A DNA stretch of 64,000 bases from Methanolapillus ohkumae. Lineage in GTDB: Archaea > Halobacteriota > Methanosarcinia > Methanosarcinales > Methanosarcinaceae. Of this stretch, positions 16,953-25,983 are shown piece after piece. The stretch's first letter is position 1, and each line of letters opens with the position of its first letter. Location: NCBI RefSeq assembly GCF_032594355.1, contig NZ_CP131061.1, forward strand, positions 620,001 to 684,000, in the 5' to 3' direction. The notes beneath the pieces are model-generated. The model worked only from the letters and a program-made list of their open reading frames with translations. It was not told the DNA's origin and searched no databases. A program made the position numbers and the translations under genes.

Positions 16953-18917
16953 ATGGTTCGACAAATTCTCAAAGATTATCATGTCAAAGGCGGTCGCATG
17001 GACCAGCATTTTCTCATTGATGCGCACGTGTTAGATTCCATTGCAGACGCCGCGTCGCTTGAGCCGGACGACGTTGTCCTTGAAATCGGCGGCGGAATCG
17101 GAAATTTAAGTGAGCGGATCGCCCCCAAAGTTCAAAAATTAATCATTGTCGAACTCGACCCCAAAATGATTGCCGTTTTAAAAGACCGGCTGTCCGTATT
17201 TTCAAATGTCGACATTCTTCACAAAAATGTGATGGATATCGATTTTAATTCCCTTCCTTTTAACAAAATTGTCGCAAATTTGCCGTATTCAATTTCCTCC
17301 GACATTACCCTCAAAATATTGTCGTCCGATTTTGATTCAGCCGTTCTCATGTACCAATTGGAATTTGCCAAAAGATTGGTCGCCAAAGAAGGCGGAAAGG
17401 ATTACGGCCGGCTGTCCGTTCATACACAGTACAAAACGGACGCCAACTACTTATTTAAAGTTCCCAAAGGTGCGTTTGAGCCGGCACCGAAAGTGGATTC
17501 GGCAGTCATCCGGCTGGTTTCCAAATCCAAATCCGATCCGGCAGAACTTGGAAATTCAAATTTGAATTCAAATTTGAATTCAAATTTAAATTCAGTCCCT
17601 TCTTCGTTTTCGGTTCAAAATGAAGACTTTTTCTTCGACGTGACCAAGGCCCTATTCAGCCAGCGCCGGAAAAAAATAAAAAATACGCTGCTGAGCAATT
17701 CTTCTCTTCTCAATATGCCGAATTTAAAAAATATTCTGGGCAGGATTGGGCAAAAACCCTTTGAATCAGCCGGTTTTTTTGAATCCGAAAAAACCGTTGC
17801 CGATATTTTGGAAATGCGAGCGGAAGAGTTGGCGCCGGCGGCAATTGCACATCTGGCGGATTTGCTTTATTCTATAAAATCCAATAGTGATTCCGACTGC
17901 GAATCTAACAATGCGTCCGACCGTGAATCTAACAATGCGTCCGACCGTGAATCTAACAATGCGTCCGACTGTGAATCCAATAATGATTCCGACCGCAAAT
18001 TCAATAATGATTCCGACCGCGAATCCAATAATGATTCCGACCGCGAATTCAATAATGATTCCGACCGCGAATCCAATAATGATTCCGACCGCGAATTCAA
18101 TAATGATTCCGACCGCGAATCTAACAATGATTCCGACTGCGAATCTAACAATGATTCCGACTGCGAATCCAATAATGATTTCGACCGCGAATCCAATAAT
18201 GAACCCGGCTGTGAATTCAACAATGTGTCTGTCCCCTATGTTGAATTTGACGTCGAATCTCAATTCCATCCGGAATCCTTTTCCGTTACGGTTTACGGAG
18301 AAGTTTATGAGCCGGCGGAAGACACTTATTTGATGGCCAAATCCGCTGCCGCTTTTATTCATCAATGTTTATCGGCCCCATCCGGCCGAAAATCCGGCTC
18401 CTTCTCCGGCTCCGGCTTTAAAGTTTTGGAAGTCGGCTGTGGAAGCGGTTTTATTTCCGCCTACCTGTTGTCCGAATTCGGATCCGTTCCCGGATTTTCT
18501 TTGACCGCCGTTGACATAAATCCGGAAGCGGTGGCTTGTTCCCGGGAGAATGGGGTTTTTGCACAGCAATCAGACCTGTTTGAAATTTTTGAGAAAAACG
18601 GGCATCCGGTCTTTAATGTCATTTTATTTAATCCGCCGTATTTGCCGACATCACCGGATGAAAAAGTGCCGGGATGGCTGAATTACGCGTTTGACGGAGG
18701 AATTTTCGGACGCGATACCATCGACCGGTTTTTAAGAGATGTGTCGGAGTATTTGGCGCCGGACGGCGCGTTTTTACTTTTAATTTCCTCTTTAACAGGG
18801 TCCGCCGAAGTAATTTCGGAAATGGAAAAAAACAAATATTTTGCGGAAATCACCGCATCGGAGAAATGTTCTTTTGAAGAACTGATGGTCATTTTAGGAC
18901 GGCGAAAAACAAAATAA
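16953..18917 (+). CDS. ksgA: Fusion: KsgA rRNA dimethyladenosine transferase and HemK2/Mtq2-type methyltransferase
   Basis: One 654-residue reading frame holds two enzymes. Residues 1 to about 305 are KsgA/Dim1, which dimethylates two adenines near the 3' end of 16S rRNA: DQHFLID, SAM loop VLEIGGGIGNLS near 43, NLPYSIS near 109, and FSQRRKKIKNTL. Residues about 430-654 are a HemK2/Mtq2-type methyltransferase: VYEPAEDTYLM, SAM loop VLEVGCGSGFIS near 491, catalytic NPPYLP near 560. That family methylates the glutamine of release-factor GGQ motifs. Between them, residues 311-423 are about 14 units of an 8-residue repeat (NNDSDRES-like). In relatives the two are usually adjacent separate genes. 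The ATG at 16953 has GGTG upstream and TTATATC about 40 bases before. Confidence 0.9.
   Translation: MVRQILKDYHVKGGRMDQHFLIDAHVLDSIADAASLEPDDVVLEIGGGIGNLSERIAPKVQKLIIVELDPKMIAVLKDRLSVFSNVDILHKNVMDIDFNSLPFNKIVANLPYSISSDITLKILSSDFDSAVLMYQLEFAKRLVAKEGGKDYGRLSVHTQYKTDANYLFKVPKGAFEPAPKVDSAVIRLVSKSKSDPAELGNSNLNSNLNSNLNSVPSSFSVQNEDFFFDVTKALFSQRRKKIKNTLLSNSSLLNMPNLKNILGRIGQKPFESAGFFESEKTVADILEMRAEELAPAAIAHLADLLYSIKSNSDSDCESNNASDRESNNASDRESNNASDCESNNDSDRKFNNDSDRESNNDSDREFNNDSDRESNNDSDREFNNDSDRESNNDSDCESNNDSDCESNNDFDRESNNEPGCEFNNVSVPYVEFDVESQFHPESFSVTVYGEVYEPAEDTYLMAKSAAAFIHQCLSAPSGRKSGSFSGSGFKVLEVGCGSGFISAYLLSEFGSVPGFSLTAVDINPEAVACSRENGVFAQQSDLFEIFEKNGHPVFNVILFNPPYLPTSPDEKVPGWLNYAFDGGIFGRDTIDRFLRDVSEYLAPDGAFLLLISSLTGSAEVISEMEKNKYFAEITASEKCSFEELMVILGRRKTK
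17884..18220. repeat. 24-bp coding tandem repeat (fusion linker)
   Basis: About 14 copies of AATGATTCCGACCGCGAATCC-like 24-bp units, in frame, giving an acidic Asn/Ser/Asp/Arg/Glu linker. A smaller array coding NSNLNSNLNSNLNS lies at about 17550-17595 inside the KsgA half. Confidence 0.92.
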
Positions 18918-19054
18918 ACAACAAATTTAAGAAAAAAATTAAAAGAACAAAAACAAAAGAATTATGAATTTTAAAAGTATTCAAATTAATATTTCAAATT
19001 CATTTTATTTTCGTTTCTATTCATTGATTTAAAGGGTGGCAGAGGGTGGAAAAG

Positions 19055-20185
19055 ATGACAGAGAGCCGAAAAAAATCCGAGACGGTCCCGTCAAAAGTTT
19101 ATTTTATGAATTTTCGGGCACATAAAACGTCTCAGAGCAAAGTCAAAAAAGTAGAGCAAATTTTCAAAAAAGCAGGCTTTGAGTCCCTGTTTTCAAACCG
19201 CGACCTCACCGCCGTAAAACTTCATTTCGGAGAGCGGGGAAATGACGGCTATATTAATCCTGTTTATGTGCGTGCGGTGATGGACTGTATCAAGAATACC
19301 GGTGCTCTACCCTTTGCGACGGATACCAATACGCTTTACGAAGGCTATCGCAAAAACGCAGTAGAACACATCGAAACCGCCATTCTTCACGGATTTAACT
19401 ATTCCGTATTGGGAACACCTGTCATTATTGCGGACGGACTTAAAGGCGACAACGAAGTTTTAGTCGATGTCAACTTAAATAAATTCAAAACCGTTAAAAT
19501 CGCGCGCGACATTGAAGAAGCGGATGCGATGGTGGTTTTGACACACTTTAAAGGACATATGCTGTCCGGATTTGGCGGCGCTCTAAAAAATTTAGCCATG
19601 GGATGCGCATCTGTTGCCGGAAAATGGGAGCAGCACTCCTCTTCCCGGCCGGAAGTTGACCAAGAAAAATGCACAAAATGCGGCGCGTGCATCAAAGCGT
19701 GTCCGGCACAATCCATCGTTATGGAAAAAGACGGTGCGCGCATTCTCCGAAAAACTTGCCTGAGCTGCGGTCACTGCATGATTTGCCCCCGCGACGCCGT
19801 CTTTTTTGATTGGAAAGATGTTCCTGATTTTGTTGACCGGATGATCGAATACGCATATGGCGCCGTTAAAAACAAAAAAGGAAAAGTGTGCTACATTTCT
19901 TTTGTCATGAATGTAACGCCGGATTGCGATTGTACACCGTGGAGCGACTCCCCGATTGTCCCTGACATCGGAATTTTGGCGTCGACCGACCCGGTGGCAC
20001 TTGACCAAGCTTGTTTGGATTTGGTGAATAAATGCGTCGGTTTTTCAGACAGCAATTTGCGGAAAAATCATAAAGCCGGCGAGGATAAATTCAAAGGCGT
20101 TTTTGAAAATACAGATGGGGCCCGCCAACTGGAATATGCCGAAAAACTCGGGATGGGGACTCGAAAATATGAACTCATCGAATGA
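19055..20185 (+). CDS. DUF362 protein with 2[4Fe-4S] ferredoxin domain
   Basis: About 376 residues. The first about 200 are a DUF362 domain (LTAVKLHFGERGNDGYI, DTNTLYEGYR, LTHFKGHMLSGFGGALKN). Two 4Fe-4S motifs follow: CTKCGACIKACP near 213 and CLSCGHCMICP near 243, the second shortened in its last spacing. DUF362 proteins are usually annotated as iron-sulfur proteins of unknown function. It lies 186 bases before cdhD on the same strand, which makes an electron-transfer role toward the corrinoid proteins plausible but unproven. Start: ATG with GAGGGTGG upstream; a GTG three codons earlier is also possible. Confidence 0.85.
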   Translation: MTESRKKSETVPSKVYFMNFRAHKTSQSKVKKVEQIFKKAGFESLFSNRDLTAVKLHFGERGNDGYINPVYVRAVMDCIKNTGALPFATDTNTLYEGYRKNAVEHIETAILHGFNYSVLGTPVIIADGLKGDNEVLVDVNLNKFKTVKIARDIEEADAMVVLTHFKGHMLSGFGGALKNLAMGCASVAGKWEQHSSSRPEVDQEKCTKCGACIKACPAQSIVMEKDGARILRKTCLSCGHCMICPRDAVFFDWKDVPDFVDRMIEYAYGAVKNKKGKVCYISFVMNVTPDCDCTPWSDSPIVPDIGILASTDPVALDQACLDLVNKCVGFSDSNLRKNHKAGEDKFKGVFENTDGARQLEYAEKLGMGTRKYELIE

Positions 20186-20371
20186 AATCAATTCATTGAA
20201 AAATAAAATGGATTCATTGAAAAATGAGATTGAAAGGATTTGAGTGAACTGAAAAATTGAGTGAGTGAACTGAAAAATTAATTGAATGAACTGAAAAATT
20301 GATTGAACTCGTGAAATGATTTTTTTCCGCAAGATAAAATTAAAATAGCAGCCCGGGAGTATAAAAAAGAA

Positions 20372-21607
20372 ATGACGCGAAAAATTAAACGGTCGGATTT
20401 GGATAAAATTATCCGAAATCTTCAGCCGGCGGACGAAGAAATTGATGCGGACGCCCTTCTTTCTAAATTTAAAAGTACGGCACACTCTTTGGGATGTGAA
20501 ACAGACAACGAGCTGAGCGCATCTATTCCCGTTTTTCCTTTAAAATTTCAAGTAAAACCGTTCGACACATTTCGTTTACCGGTGCAAGAGGTTGTTTTGG
20601 GCGCAACCCAAAGCGAAGGCGGAAGCCGGAAAAAATCTGTCACAATCGGTGGAGAGCGGACAATGCCTTACTTTTTTGACGCGGTGATGCCCAATCCCCC
20701 TCGAGTGACCATGGATGTTTTTGACATGCCGCTAAATTTGGCGAAATCCGTTCGTGAAAACTATGAAGATGTTATTGGGGACCCGGCCGAATGGGCCAAA
20801 AAGGTAGTCCGAGACTTTGGGGCGGACATGGTCACCATTCATTTGATTTCCACCGATCCGGCCATTTCCGATACGTCTGCCAAAGACGCCGCCAAGACGG
20901 TGGAAGATGTTTTGCAAGCGGTCGACGTTCCGATTGTGATTGGCGGAAGCGGCAACCCCAAAAAAGATCCGGAAGTTTTGGAAAAAGCGGCGGAAGCGGC
21001 GGAAGGCGAACGTGTTCTCTTGGCGTCCGCCAATTTGAATATGGACTACCGGCGCATCGGAGATGCCGCCAAAAAATACGGACATGTGATTTTGTCCTGG
21101 ACGCAAATGGACATCAACGCACAAAAAGAACTCAACAGAAAGCTGATGCGGCAGTGCAATATTTCCCCGGACAGTTTGATTATGGATCCGACGACAGCGG
21201 CGCTCGGATATGGATTGGATTACGCGTATTCCAATATGGAACGCATCCGAATGGCAGGACTTTCGGGCGACAAAGAACTCGCGTTTCCGCTCTCGTCCGG
21301 AACGACCAACGCCTGGGGCGCGCGCGAATCCTGGATGATTTCTTCTCCCTTGCCGGATGATTCGGATTGGGGCGACCGCAAATACCGCGGTCCGATTTGG
21401 GAGATCACAACCGGCCTTTCGTTGGCGCTGGCCGGAAACGATTTATTTATGATGATGCATCCCAAAGCTGTTTCGGCACTTAAAGAAATGCTGAATCTTT
21501 TAAAAAACGCGCAACAAAAGCCGGAATCTTATGATTTTTCCGATTCCTCCGGTTTATTTTCGGATGCGGATCCAGACGGATGGATTTTGGAGGTGTATGA
21601 CGCATGA
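20372..21607 (+). CDS. cdhD: CO dehydrogenase/acetyl-CoA synthase delta subunit (corrinoid protein small subunit)
   Basis: 411 residues of TIM-barrel type, the small subunit of the corrinoid iron-sulfur protein that normally carries methyl groups between tetrahydrosarcinapterin and acetyl-CoA synthase. Family blocks: VVLGATQSEGGSRKKSVTIG, MPYFFDAVMPNPPRVTMDVFD, SWTQMDINAQKELNRKL, MDPTTAALGYGLDYAYSNME. It overlaps cdhE by ATGA. The cdhA, cdhB and cdhC genes that usually precede it are absent from this window. About 45 N-terminal residues (KRSDLDKIIRNLQ) also match the family. Confidence 0.95.
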   Translation: MTRKIKRSDLDKIIRNLQPADEEIDADALLSKFKSTAHSLGCETDNELSASIPVFPLKFQVKPFDTFRLPVQEVVLGATQSEGGSRKKSVTIGGERTMPYFFDAVMPNPPRVTMDVFDMPLNLAKSVRENYEDVIGDPAEWAKKVVRDFGADMVTIHLISTDPAISDTSAKDAAKTVEDVLQAVDVPIVIGGSGNPKKDPEVLEKAAEAAEGERVLLASANLNMDYRRIGDAAKKYGHVILSWTQMDINAQKELNRKLMRQCNISPDSLIMDPTTAALGYGLDYAYSNMERIRMAGLSGDKELAFPLSSGTTNAWGARESWMISSPLPDDSDWGDRKYRGPIWEITTGLSLALAGNDLFMMMHPKAVSALKEMLNLLKNAQQKPESYDFSDSSGLFSDADPDGWILEVYDA

Positions 21608-23055
21608 GAAAAGCAAAGAGCCCGCTGGATGTGTACATGTATCTTCCGGCCGACAGCGAAAAGCGTTTTGGGAAATCTAAAATGGCGGTTGCGACGGATT
21701 TGGTCGGACGAAAAATGAAATTATCAGAAATAAAAGACGCTTTTCTCTCTCCGGATACAGATGGCGCCAAGCGGGACTTTCAAGCGCTGTCCGAACTTTT
21801 AGAGCCGTCCATTCGCGAAATTCATATCGGCGCAAAAGAACGCCAAGTCACCCTCGGTGGCGACGATGTGATGTTTCGGCACACGCTTTCCTTTTACAAC
21901 AAAACCCCGATTGCGGTGGACGTTTGGGATACGATGCCCGAAGATGCACTTTTGGAGAGAATTCAAAAAATTCAAACGTTTCGGAAATTTTATGTCGGAG
22001 ATTTTTTATATTTGGATATGATTGCGGTGCGCTGTGTTTCAAACGATCCGGACGTGTTTGGAAAATGTATCCAAACAATCCTCTCAAAAAGCAATCTGCC
22101 GCTTGTGTTGTGTACGAAAAATCCGACCGTGATGCGGCGGGGTCTTGAAGAATCTTTGGGACAAAAACCGTTGATGTATGCTTGCGATCAGAAAAACCGG
22201 ATGGAAATGACAAAGCTTGCACTTGAATTTGAAGTTCCGGTGGTGATTTCTGCCGGCGGTAATTTGGATGCGCTCAAATCCCTGTCCGCCGCGCTTCAAA
22301 AGGACGGTGTTTCTCAAATCGTACTTGATCCCGGTGCCGGAAGGACGGATGCCGAAATCGGTCAAACGTTTTTAAATTTCATCCGGATTCGAAAAGCTGC
22401 GTTGGATGGAGATTCTGACCTCGCGTTTCCGATGATTGCGCTTCCGATTGCGTCTTACGGCAAAACCGGTAAAAAACATCAGGGAAATGGTGAAAAAAGA
22501 GCGGAAGAATCCGCAGAAGCGGCCTATTTTGAGACCATGGTTGCTACGGCAATGACGGTTCGGTATGCGGATTTAATGATTATTCACGGACTTGAGCCGT
22601 ATGAAATTCTGCCGCTTGTTCACGTGACCAAAATGATTTACACCGATCCGCGAACGCCGGCATCTGTCGAGCCGAAAATGTATAAAATCGGAAATCCTGG
22701 ACCTGACTCTCCGGTTCTTTTTACGACCAATTTCGCGCTGACGTTTTACACGGTGGAAAGCGATTTGGCGTCCTCCAATATTGATTGTTATTTGCTGTCG
22801 GTCAACACCGGCGGCCTGGGCGTTGAAGCGGCCGTTGCCGGCGGGCAGCTGACACCGGATGTGGTGAAGGCAGGATTTGAAAATTCCGGATTTGATCTTC
22901 AATCCACCACCCTGCAGACATTGATTTTGCCGGGACTCGCCGCCCGTCTTCAAACCGGCCTTGAAAAGGAAATGAAAATTTCAACATTAGTCGGACCGAC
23001 GGATTCCGGGCGTTTGTCCAAATGGCTTTTGGAAAACTGGCCGCCGAAAAAATAA
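21604..23055 (+). CDS. cdhE: CO dehydrogenase/acetyl-CoA synthase gamma subunit lacking the N-terminal Fe-S motif
   Basis: 483 residues. The TIM barrel and C-terminal corrinoid-binding domain are conserved (VLFTTNFALTFYTVESD, LGVEAAVAGGQLTPDVV). The N-terminus normally carries a four-cysteine 4Fe-4S motif right after SPLxxYxxLP, which reduces the cobalt. Here the segment reads SPLDVYMYLPADSEKRFGKS and then KMAVATDLVGRKMKLSEI: every expected cysteine is replaced, while the length and flanking residues are kept. The remaining cysteines are scattered singly. The subunit should still bind a corrinoid and form a pair with CdhD, but cannot use the standard cluster. Translationally coupled to cdhD. 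Confidence 0.95.
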   Translation: MRKAKSPLDVYMYLPADSEKRFGKSKMAVATDLVGRKMKLSEIKDAFLSPDTDGAKRDFQALSELLEPSIREIHIGAKERQVTLGGDDVMFRHTLSFYNKTPIAVDVWDTMPEDALLERIQKIQTFRKFYVGDFLYLDMIAVRCVSNDPDVFGKCIQTILSKSNLPLVLCTKNPTVMRRGLEESLGQKPLMYACDQKNRMEMTKLALEFEVPVVISAGGNLDALKSLSAALQKDGVSQIVLDPGAGRTDAEIGQTFLNFIRIRKAALDGDSDLAFPMIALPIASYGKTGKKHQGNGEKRAEESAEAAYFETMVATAMTVRYADLMIIHGLEPYEILPLVHVTKMIYTDPRTPASVEPKMYKIGNPGPDSPVLFTTNFALTFYTVESDLASSNIDCYLLSVNTGGLGVEAAVAGGQLTPDVVKAGFENSGFDLQSTTLQTLILPGLAARLQTGLEKEMKISTLVGPTDSGRLSKWLLENWPPKK

Positions 23056-23159
23056 ATAATCGGAGGCGGCAAAAAATTCACTCCTGATTTACGAAATTAT
23101 GAATTTACGAAATTATGAATTTACGAAATTATTAAAATTATAATAATTTAGGAATAAAA

Positions 23160-24278
23160 ATGACTTCTTTAGCACCCACACCTAAAATTCCGAAAAAATC
23201 CGGTTCGGAAAAAGGCAAAAAAACGGATAAAGAATCCGTTCTTTGTGATTTGATTTGCCCGGAATGCGGCAAAGAGACGGATATTTTGGTTAAAAATATT
23301 TGCCGGGATTGTTTTTCCCAAAAATTTAATTTGTTTGAGTTGCCGCTCGTGCTTCACGCGCGTGTTTGTCCGCAATGCGGTGCCCACTATCACAAAAGCA
23401 AGTGGAACGATTTTGAGAATATTGAAGAAATCGTGATGTTGGCCGCCCAAGAAAATATGCTGGTCCAAAGTGGTCTTCAAAATGTGTCTGTCGGCATGCA
23501 TCCCCATCCGCGTTCCCCCTACATTTATGATGTTTTGGTGGACATGGAAGCGGAAGTGGAAGGCGTTAAACTTTATAAGGACGCGAAAACGGAAGTTCGG
23601 ATTAAGCGGGAAGCATGCGATATGTGCAGCCGCCGCGCCGGCGGGTACTTTGAAGCCATCATTCAAATTCGGGCCGGCAACCGCATGCCGACCAAAGAAG
23701 AAGTCAATCAAAGCCTTCATCTGATTAATGAAACCATGATCCACATGCTGAAAAAAGGAGATAAATTGGCGTTTGTCACGGATTCAATGACGTTTAAGGA
23801 TGGCGCCGATATTTTTATCGGCTCTACCAATGCCGGGCGCCACGTTTGTAAGCGAATTATCGAAGTGATGGGGGGTTCCGTTTCCGAATCCTACACGCTT
23901 GCGGGTGTTAAAGATGGGAAAGAAATTTTTCGAACAACCTTTGCCATGCGGCTTCCCGAATTTAAAAAAGGAGATGTCATCTTTGTGGATGGCAAAGTCG
24001 TTGAAGTTCGCAATTGCGCAAAAAGACTGACCGGGGTTTGTTTATCGGACTCGTCGAGTTATTTTACGGACAGCGAAAATTTAAAAGACGCGAAGCACTT
24101 GGGAAATGTTGCCGACGCGCAAAATGCCGTTTTGGTAGATGTTGAGGAAAACGCGATTTTGATTTTGGATCCGGTCACTTATGAAACGGTCACCATTAAA
24201 AAACCGATTTCCTTTAATTCGGTGCCGGGAAGCGAAATCAAAGTGTTCCGGACAGAATACGGAATTTTCGCGCTGTAA
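23160..24278 (+). CDS. nmd3: Archaeal Nmd3 homologue
   Basis: A large-subunit ribosome assembly factor related to the eukaryotic 60S export adaptor. 372 residues. The N-terminus has zinc-binding pairs CPECGK, CRDC and CPQCGAHY, a further pair CDMC near residue 158, then the eL22/uL2-binding beta domains. A Lys/Ser/Pro-rich stretch of about 28 residues precedes the first zinc motif. It follows cdhE by 104 bases on the same strand but is functionally separate. ATG with AGGAATAAAA upstream. Confidence 0.93.
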   Translation: MTSLAPTPKIPKKSGSEKGKKTDKESVLCDLICPECGKETDILVKNICRDCFSQKFNLFELPLVLHARVCPQCGAHYHKSKWNDFENIEEIVMLAAQENMLVQSGLQNVSVGMHPHPRSPYIYDVLVDMEAEVEGVKLYKDAKTEVRIKREACDMCSRRAGGYFEAIIQIRAGNRMPTKEEVNQSLHLINETMIHMLKKGDKLAFVTDSMTFKDGADIFIGSTNAGRHVCKRIIEVMGGSVSESYTLAGVKDGKEIFRTTFAMRLPEFKKGDVIFVDGKVVEVRNCAKRLTGVCLSDSSSYFTDSENLKDAKHLGNVADAQNAVLVDVEENAILILDPVTYETVTIKKPISFNSVPGSEIKVFRTEYGIFAL

Positions 24279-24489
24279 TTTTTCAAGAGGTCACTTTATC
24301 TGTTGTGACAAATTTAATCTGTAATTATAAATATTTGAAAAATATCTTATGGGAAAGAATTAAGACTCAATTTTTGTTTTAGGATTTTATAGATTTGTTT
24401 ATCGTTTTGTATGGATTTTATAGGCTTGTTATCGATTTGTATAGATTTTATCGATTTGTTTGTTACGATGATATTTTGAAAAAGAGGCT

Positions 24490-25167
24490 GTGATTGATTT
24501 GATTGATTTAGAAGATCCTTTAATTGCCGGTTATTTGAAGCGTTTGATTGGAGAAGACGGAATTACTTTAATTCAGAACATGCCGGATGGCGAAGTGACG
24601 GATGAGGAAATCTGCAACGTCTTAAACCCGTTAAAGACGGTTTCAAAAGAAGCGGAAGACAAAGTCAAAAAATTAAAAGCCGAAATGAAAGCTGTCGGCG
24701 ACAATCCGACGGAAATTAAAAGGTTGGAAAAAGAGTTAAAAAAAGCGGAAAAAGATGCCGCAAAAGCCAAAGAAGCATCGGCGGAAGAATACGAAATTAC
24801 GCTCAATACTGTCCGTAAGATTTTGTTCATTTTGTATGAGAACAAATTCACAATTTGCCGGCGTGAGCGTGACGCCAACAGCGGATGGCTGACGTTTCGG
24901 TGGCAAATCAATATGGATGGGATTGATTACCAAATTGAGCGGGAAAAGAAAAAATTGTACCGAAACCTGCTCAAAAGAAAAGCATATGAGGACACGAATA
25001 TATTTTACGCGTGTCCGCAACACTGTCTCCGGCTGATTTTTGACGAAGCGGTCCAAACGGATTTTATCTGTCCGGTTTGCGGAGAAGACTTGGTGTTTGA
25101 GGACAACGAATTGTTCAAGCAATTGATTGATGGGCGCGTTGAGGAATTTGGAGAAATGCCGAAATAA
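24490..25167 (+). CDS. tfe: Transcription factor E (TFE alpha) with coiled-coil insertion
   Basis: Archaeal TFIIE-alpha homologue that aids promoter opening. 225 residues against about 170-180 usual. The winged helix begins DPLIAGYLKRLIGEDG and resumes with LNTVRKILFILYENK, then RERDANSGWLTFRWQI. Between these, residues about 47-103 are a charged helical insert (KVKKLKAEMK, IKRLEKELKKAEKDAAKAKE) that should form an antiparallel coiled coil protruding from the wing domain. The zinc ribbon is CPQHC and CPVCGEDL. The start is GTG with GAGG very close upstream; a TTG four codons on is the alternative. Confidence 0.9.
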   Translation: MIDLIDLEDPLIAGYLKRLIGEDGITLIQNMPDGEVTDEEICNVLNPLKTVSKEAEDKVKKLKAEMKAVGDNPTEIKRLEKELKKAEKDAAKAKEASAEEYEITLNTVRKILFILYENKFTICRRERDANSGWLTFRWQINMDGIDYQIEREKKKLYRNLLKRKAYEDTNIFYACPQHCLRLIFDEAVQTDFICPVCGEDLVFEDNELFKQLIDGRVEEFGEMPK

Positions 25168-25203
25168 ATAATTTTGACATTTTGATATTTTTTCGTTGAT
25201 TTT

Positions 25204-25322
25204 TCACTCTTCACTTTTTACTTTTCACTCTTTACTTCTCACTCTTTACTTCTCACTCTTTACTTCTCACTCTTTACTTCTCACTCTTTACTTCTCACTC
25301 TTTACTTCTCACTCTTTACTTT
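25204..25322. repeat. 15-bp tandem array (TCTCACTCTTTACTT)
   Basis: Eight near-identical copies between tfe and the HD gene. It creates a false plus-strand frame of Leu/Phe/Thr/Ser. Confidence 0.85.
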
Positions 25323-25419
25323 ATTTTTTTCATTTAGTTTTTCATTCATTTTATTTTCATTCATTTCGATTGGTTGTGTTTTTATTTACCTCGATTCTCA
25401 ATTTCCCGGAGGGATTCCA

Positions 25420-25983
25420 ATGATTTCTCGTGAAAAGGCTTTGCAAATTTTAAAAGAAGAAGGTTGCGAAGAGAAAGTTATTGCTCATTGCTGTGTGGTT
25501 TCCGAGGTGGCTGTATGCTTGGCCCGAAAAAACATTGAAGCCGGGCGGGATGTGAATGTCGAATTCGTGGAAATCGGTGGATTGTTGCATGATTTGGGGC
25601 GTGCGCGTTCTCATGGGATGGATCATGCCGTGATTGGTGCCGAGTTGGCTCAAAAGTACAATTTGGACGACGCCATTTTAAAAATTATCAAAAAACATAT
25701 CGGCGCCGGACTGACGCCGGAAGAAGCGAATTATTTTGGTCTTCCCGCAGACGATTACATGCCAAGGACATGGGAAGAAAAAATCGTTGCTCACGCGGAT
25801 AATATTGTCAAAGGCGATGAAGTCATTTCGTTAAAAAAACGGCTTAAAATTCTGAAAGAGCGCGGTGTTGACAAAGAAAGCCGAAAGCGTGTCAAAGAAT
25901 TGGCGCATGAAGTAGATTTTGAAACGTCGGATGAGATGGATGACAGAATAAAAGATAAATCCCCTGTGTTCATAAAAAAATAA
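25420..25983 (+). CDS. HD-domain hydrolase (TIGR00295-like)
   Basis: 187 residues. The HD metal site is H23 (IAHCC), HD at GGLLHDLGRARSHG, H in KKHIGAGLT, and D in KIVAHADNIVKGD. This matches an archaeal HDIG family of unknown substrate; phosphodiesterase or nucleotidase activity toward RNA or nucleotides is likely from the fold. CCGGAGGG is a strong ribosome site before ATG. Single gene between tfe and psmB. Confidence 0.87.
   Translation: MISREKALQILKEEGCEEKVIAHCCVVSEVAVCLARKNIEAGRDVNVEFVEIGGLLHDLGRARSHGMDHAVIGAELAQKYNLDDAILKIIKKHIGAGLTPEEANYFGLPADDYMPRTWEEKIVAHADNIVKGDEVISLKKRLKILKERGVDKESRKRVKELAHEVDFETSDEMDDRIKDKSPVFIKK

Noticed and set aside
17766..18365. Long frames overlapping the KsgA-HemK2 linker on both strands
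   Set aside because: The 24-bp repeat is open in several frames; only the frame joining two conserved enzymes is credible.
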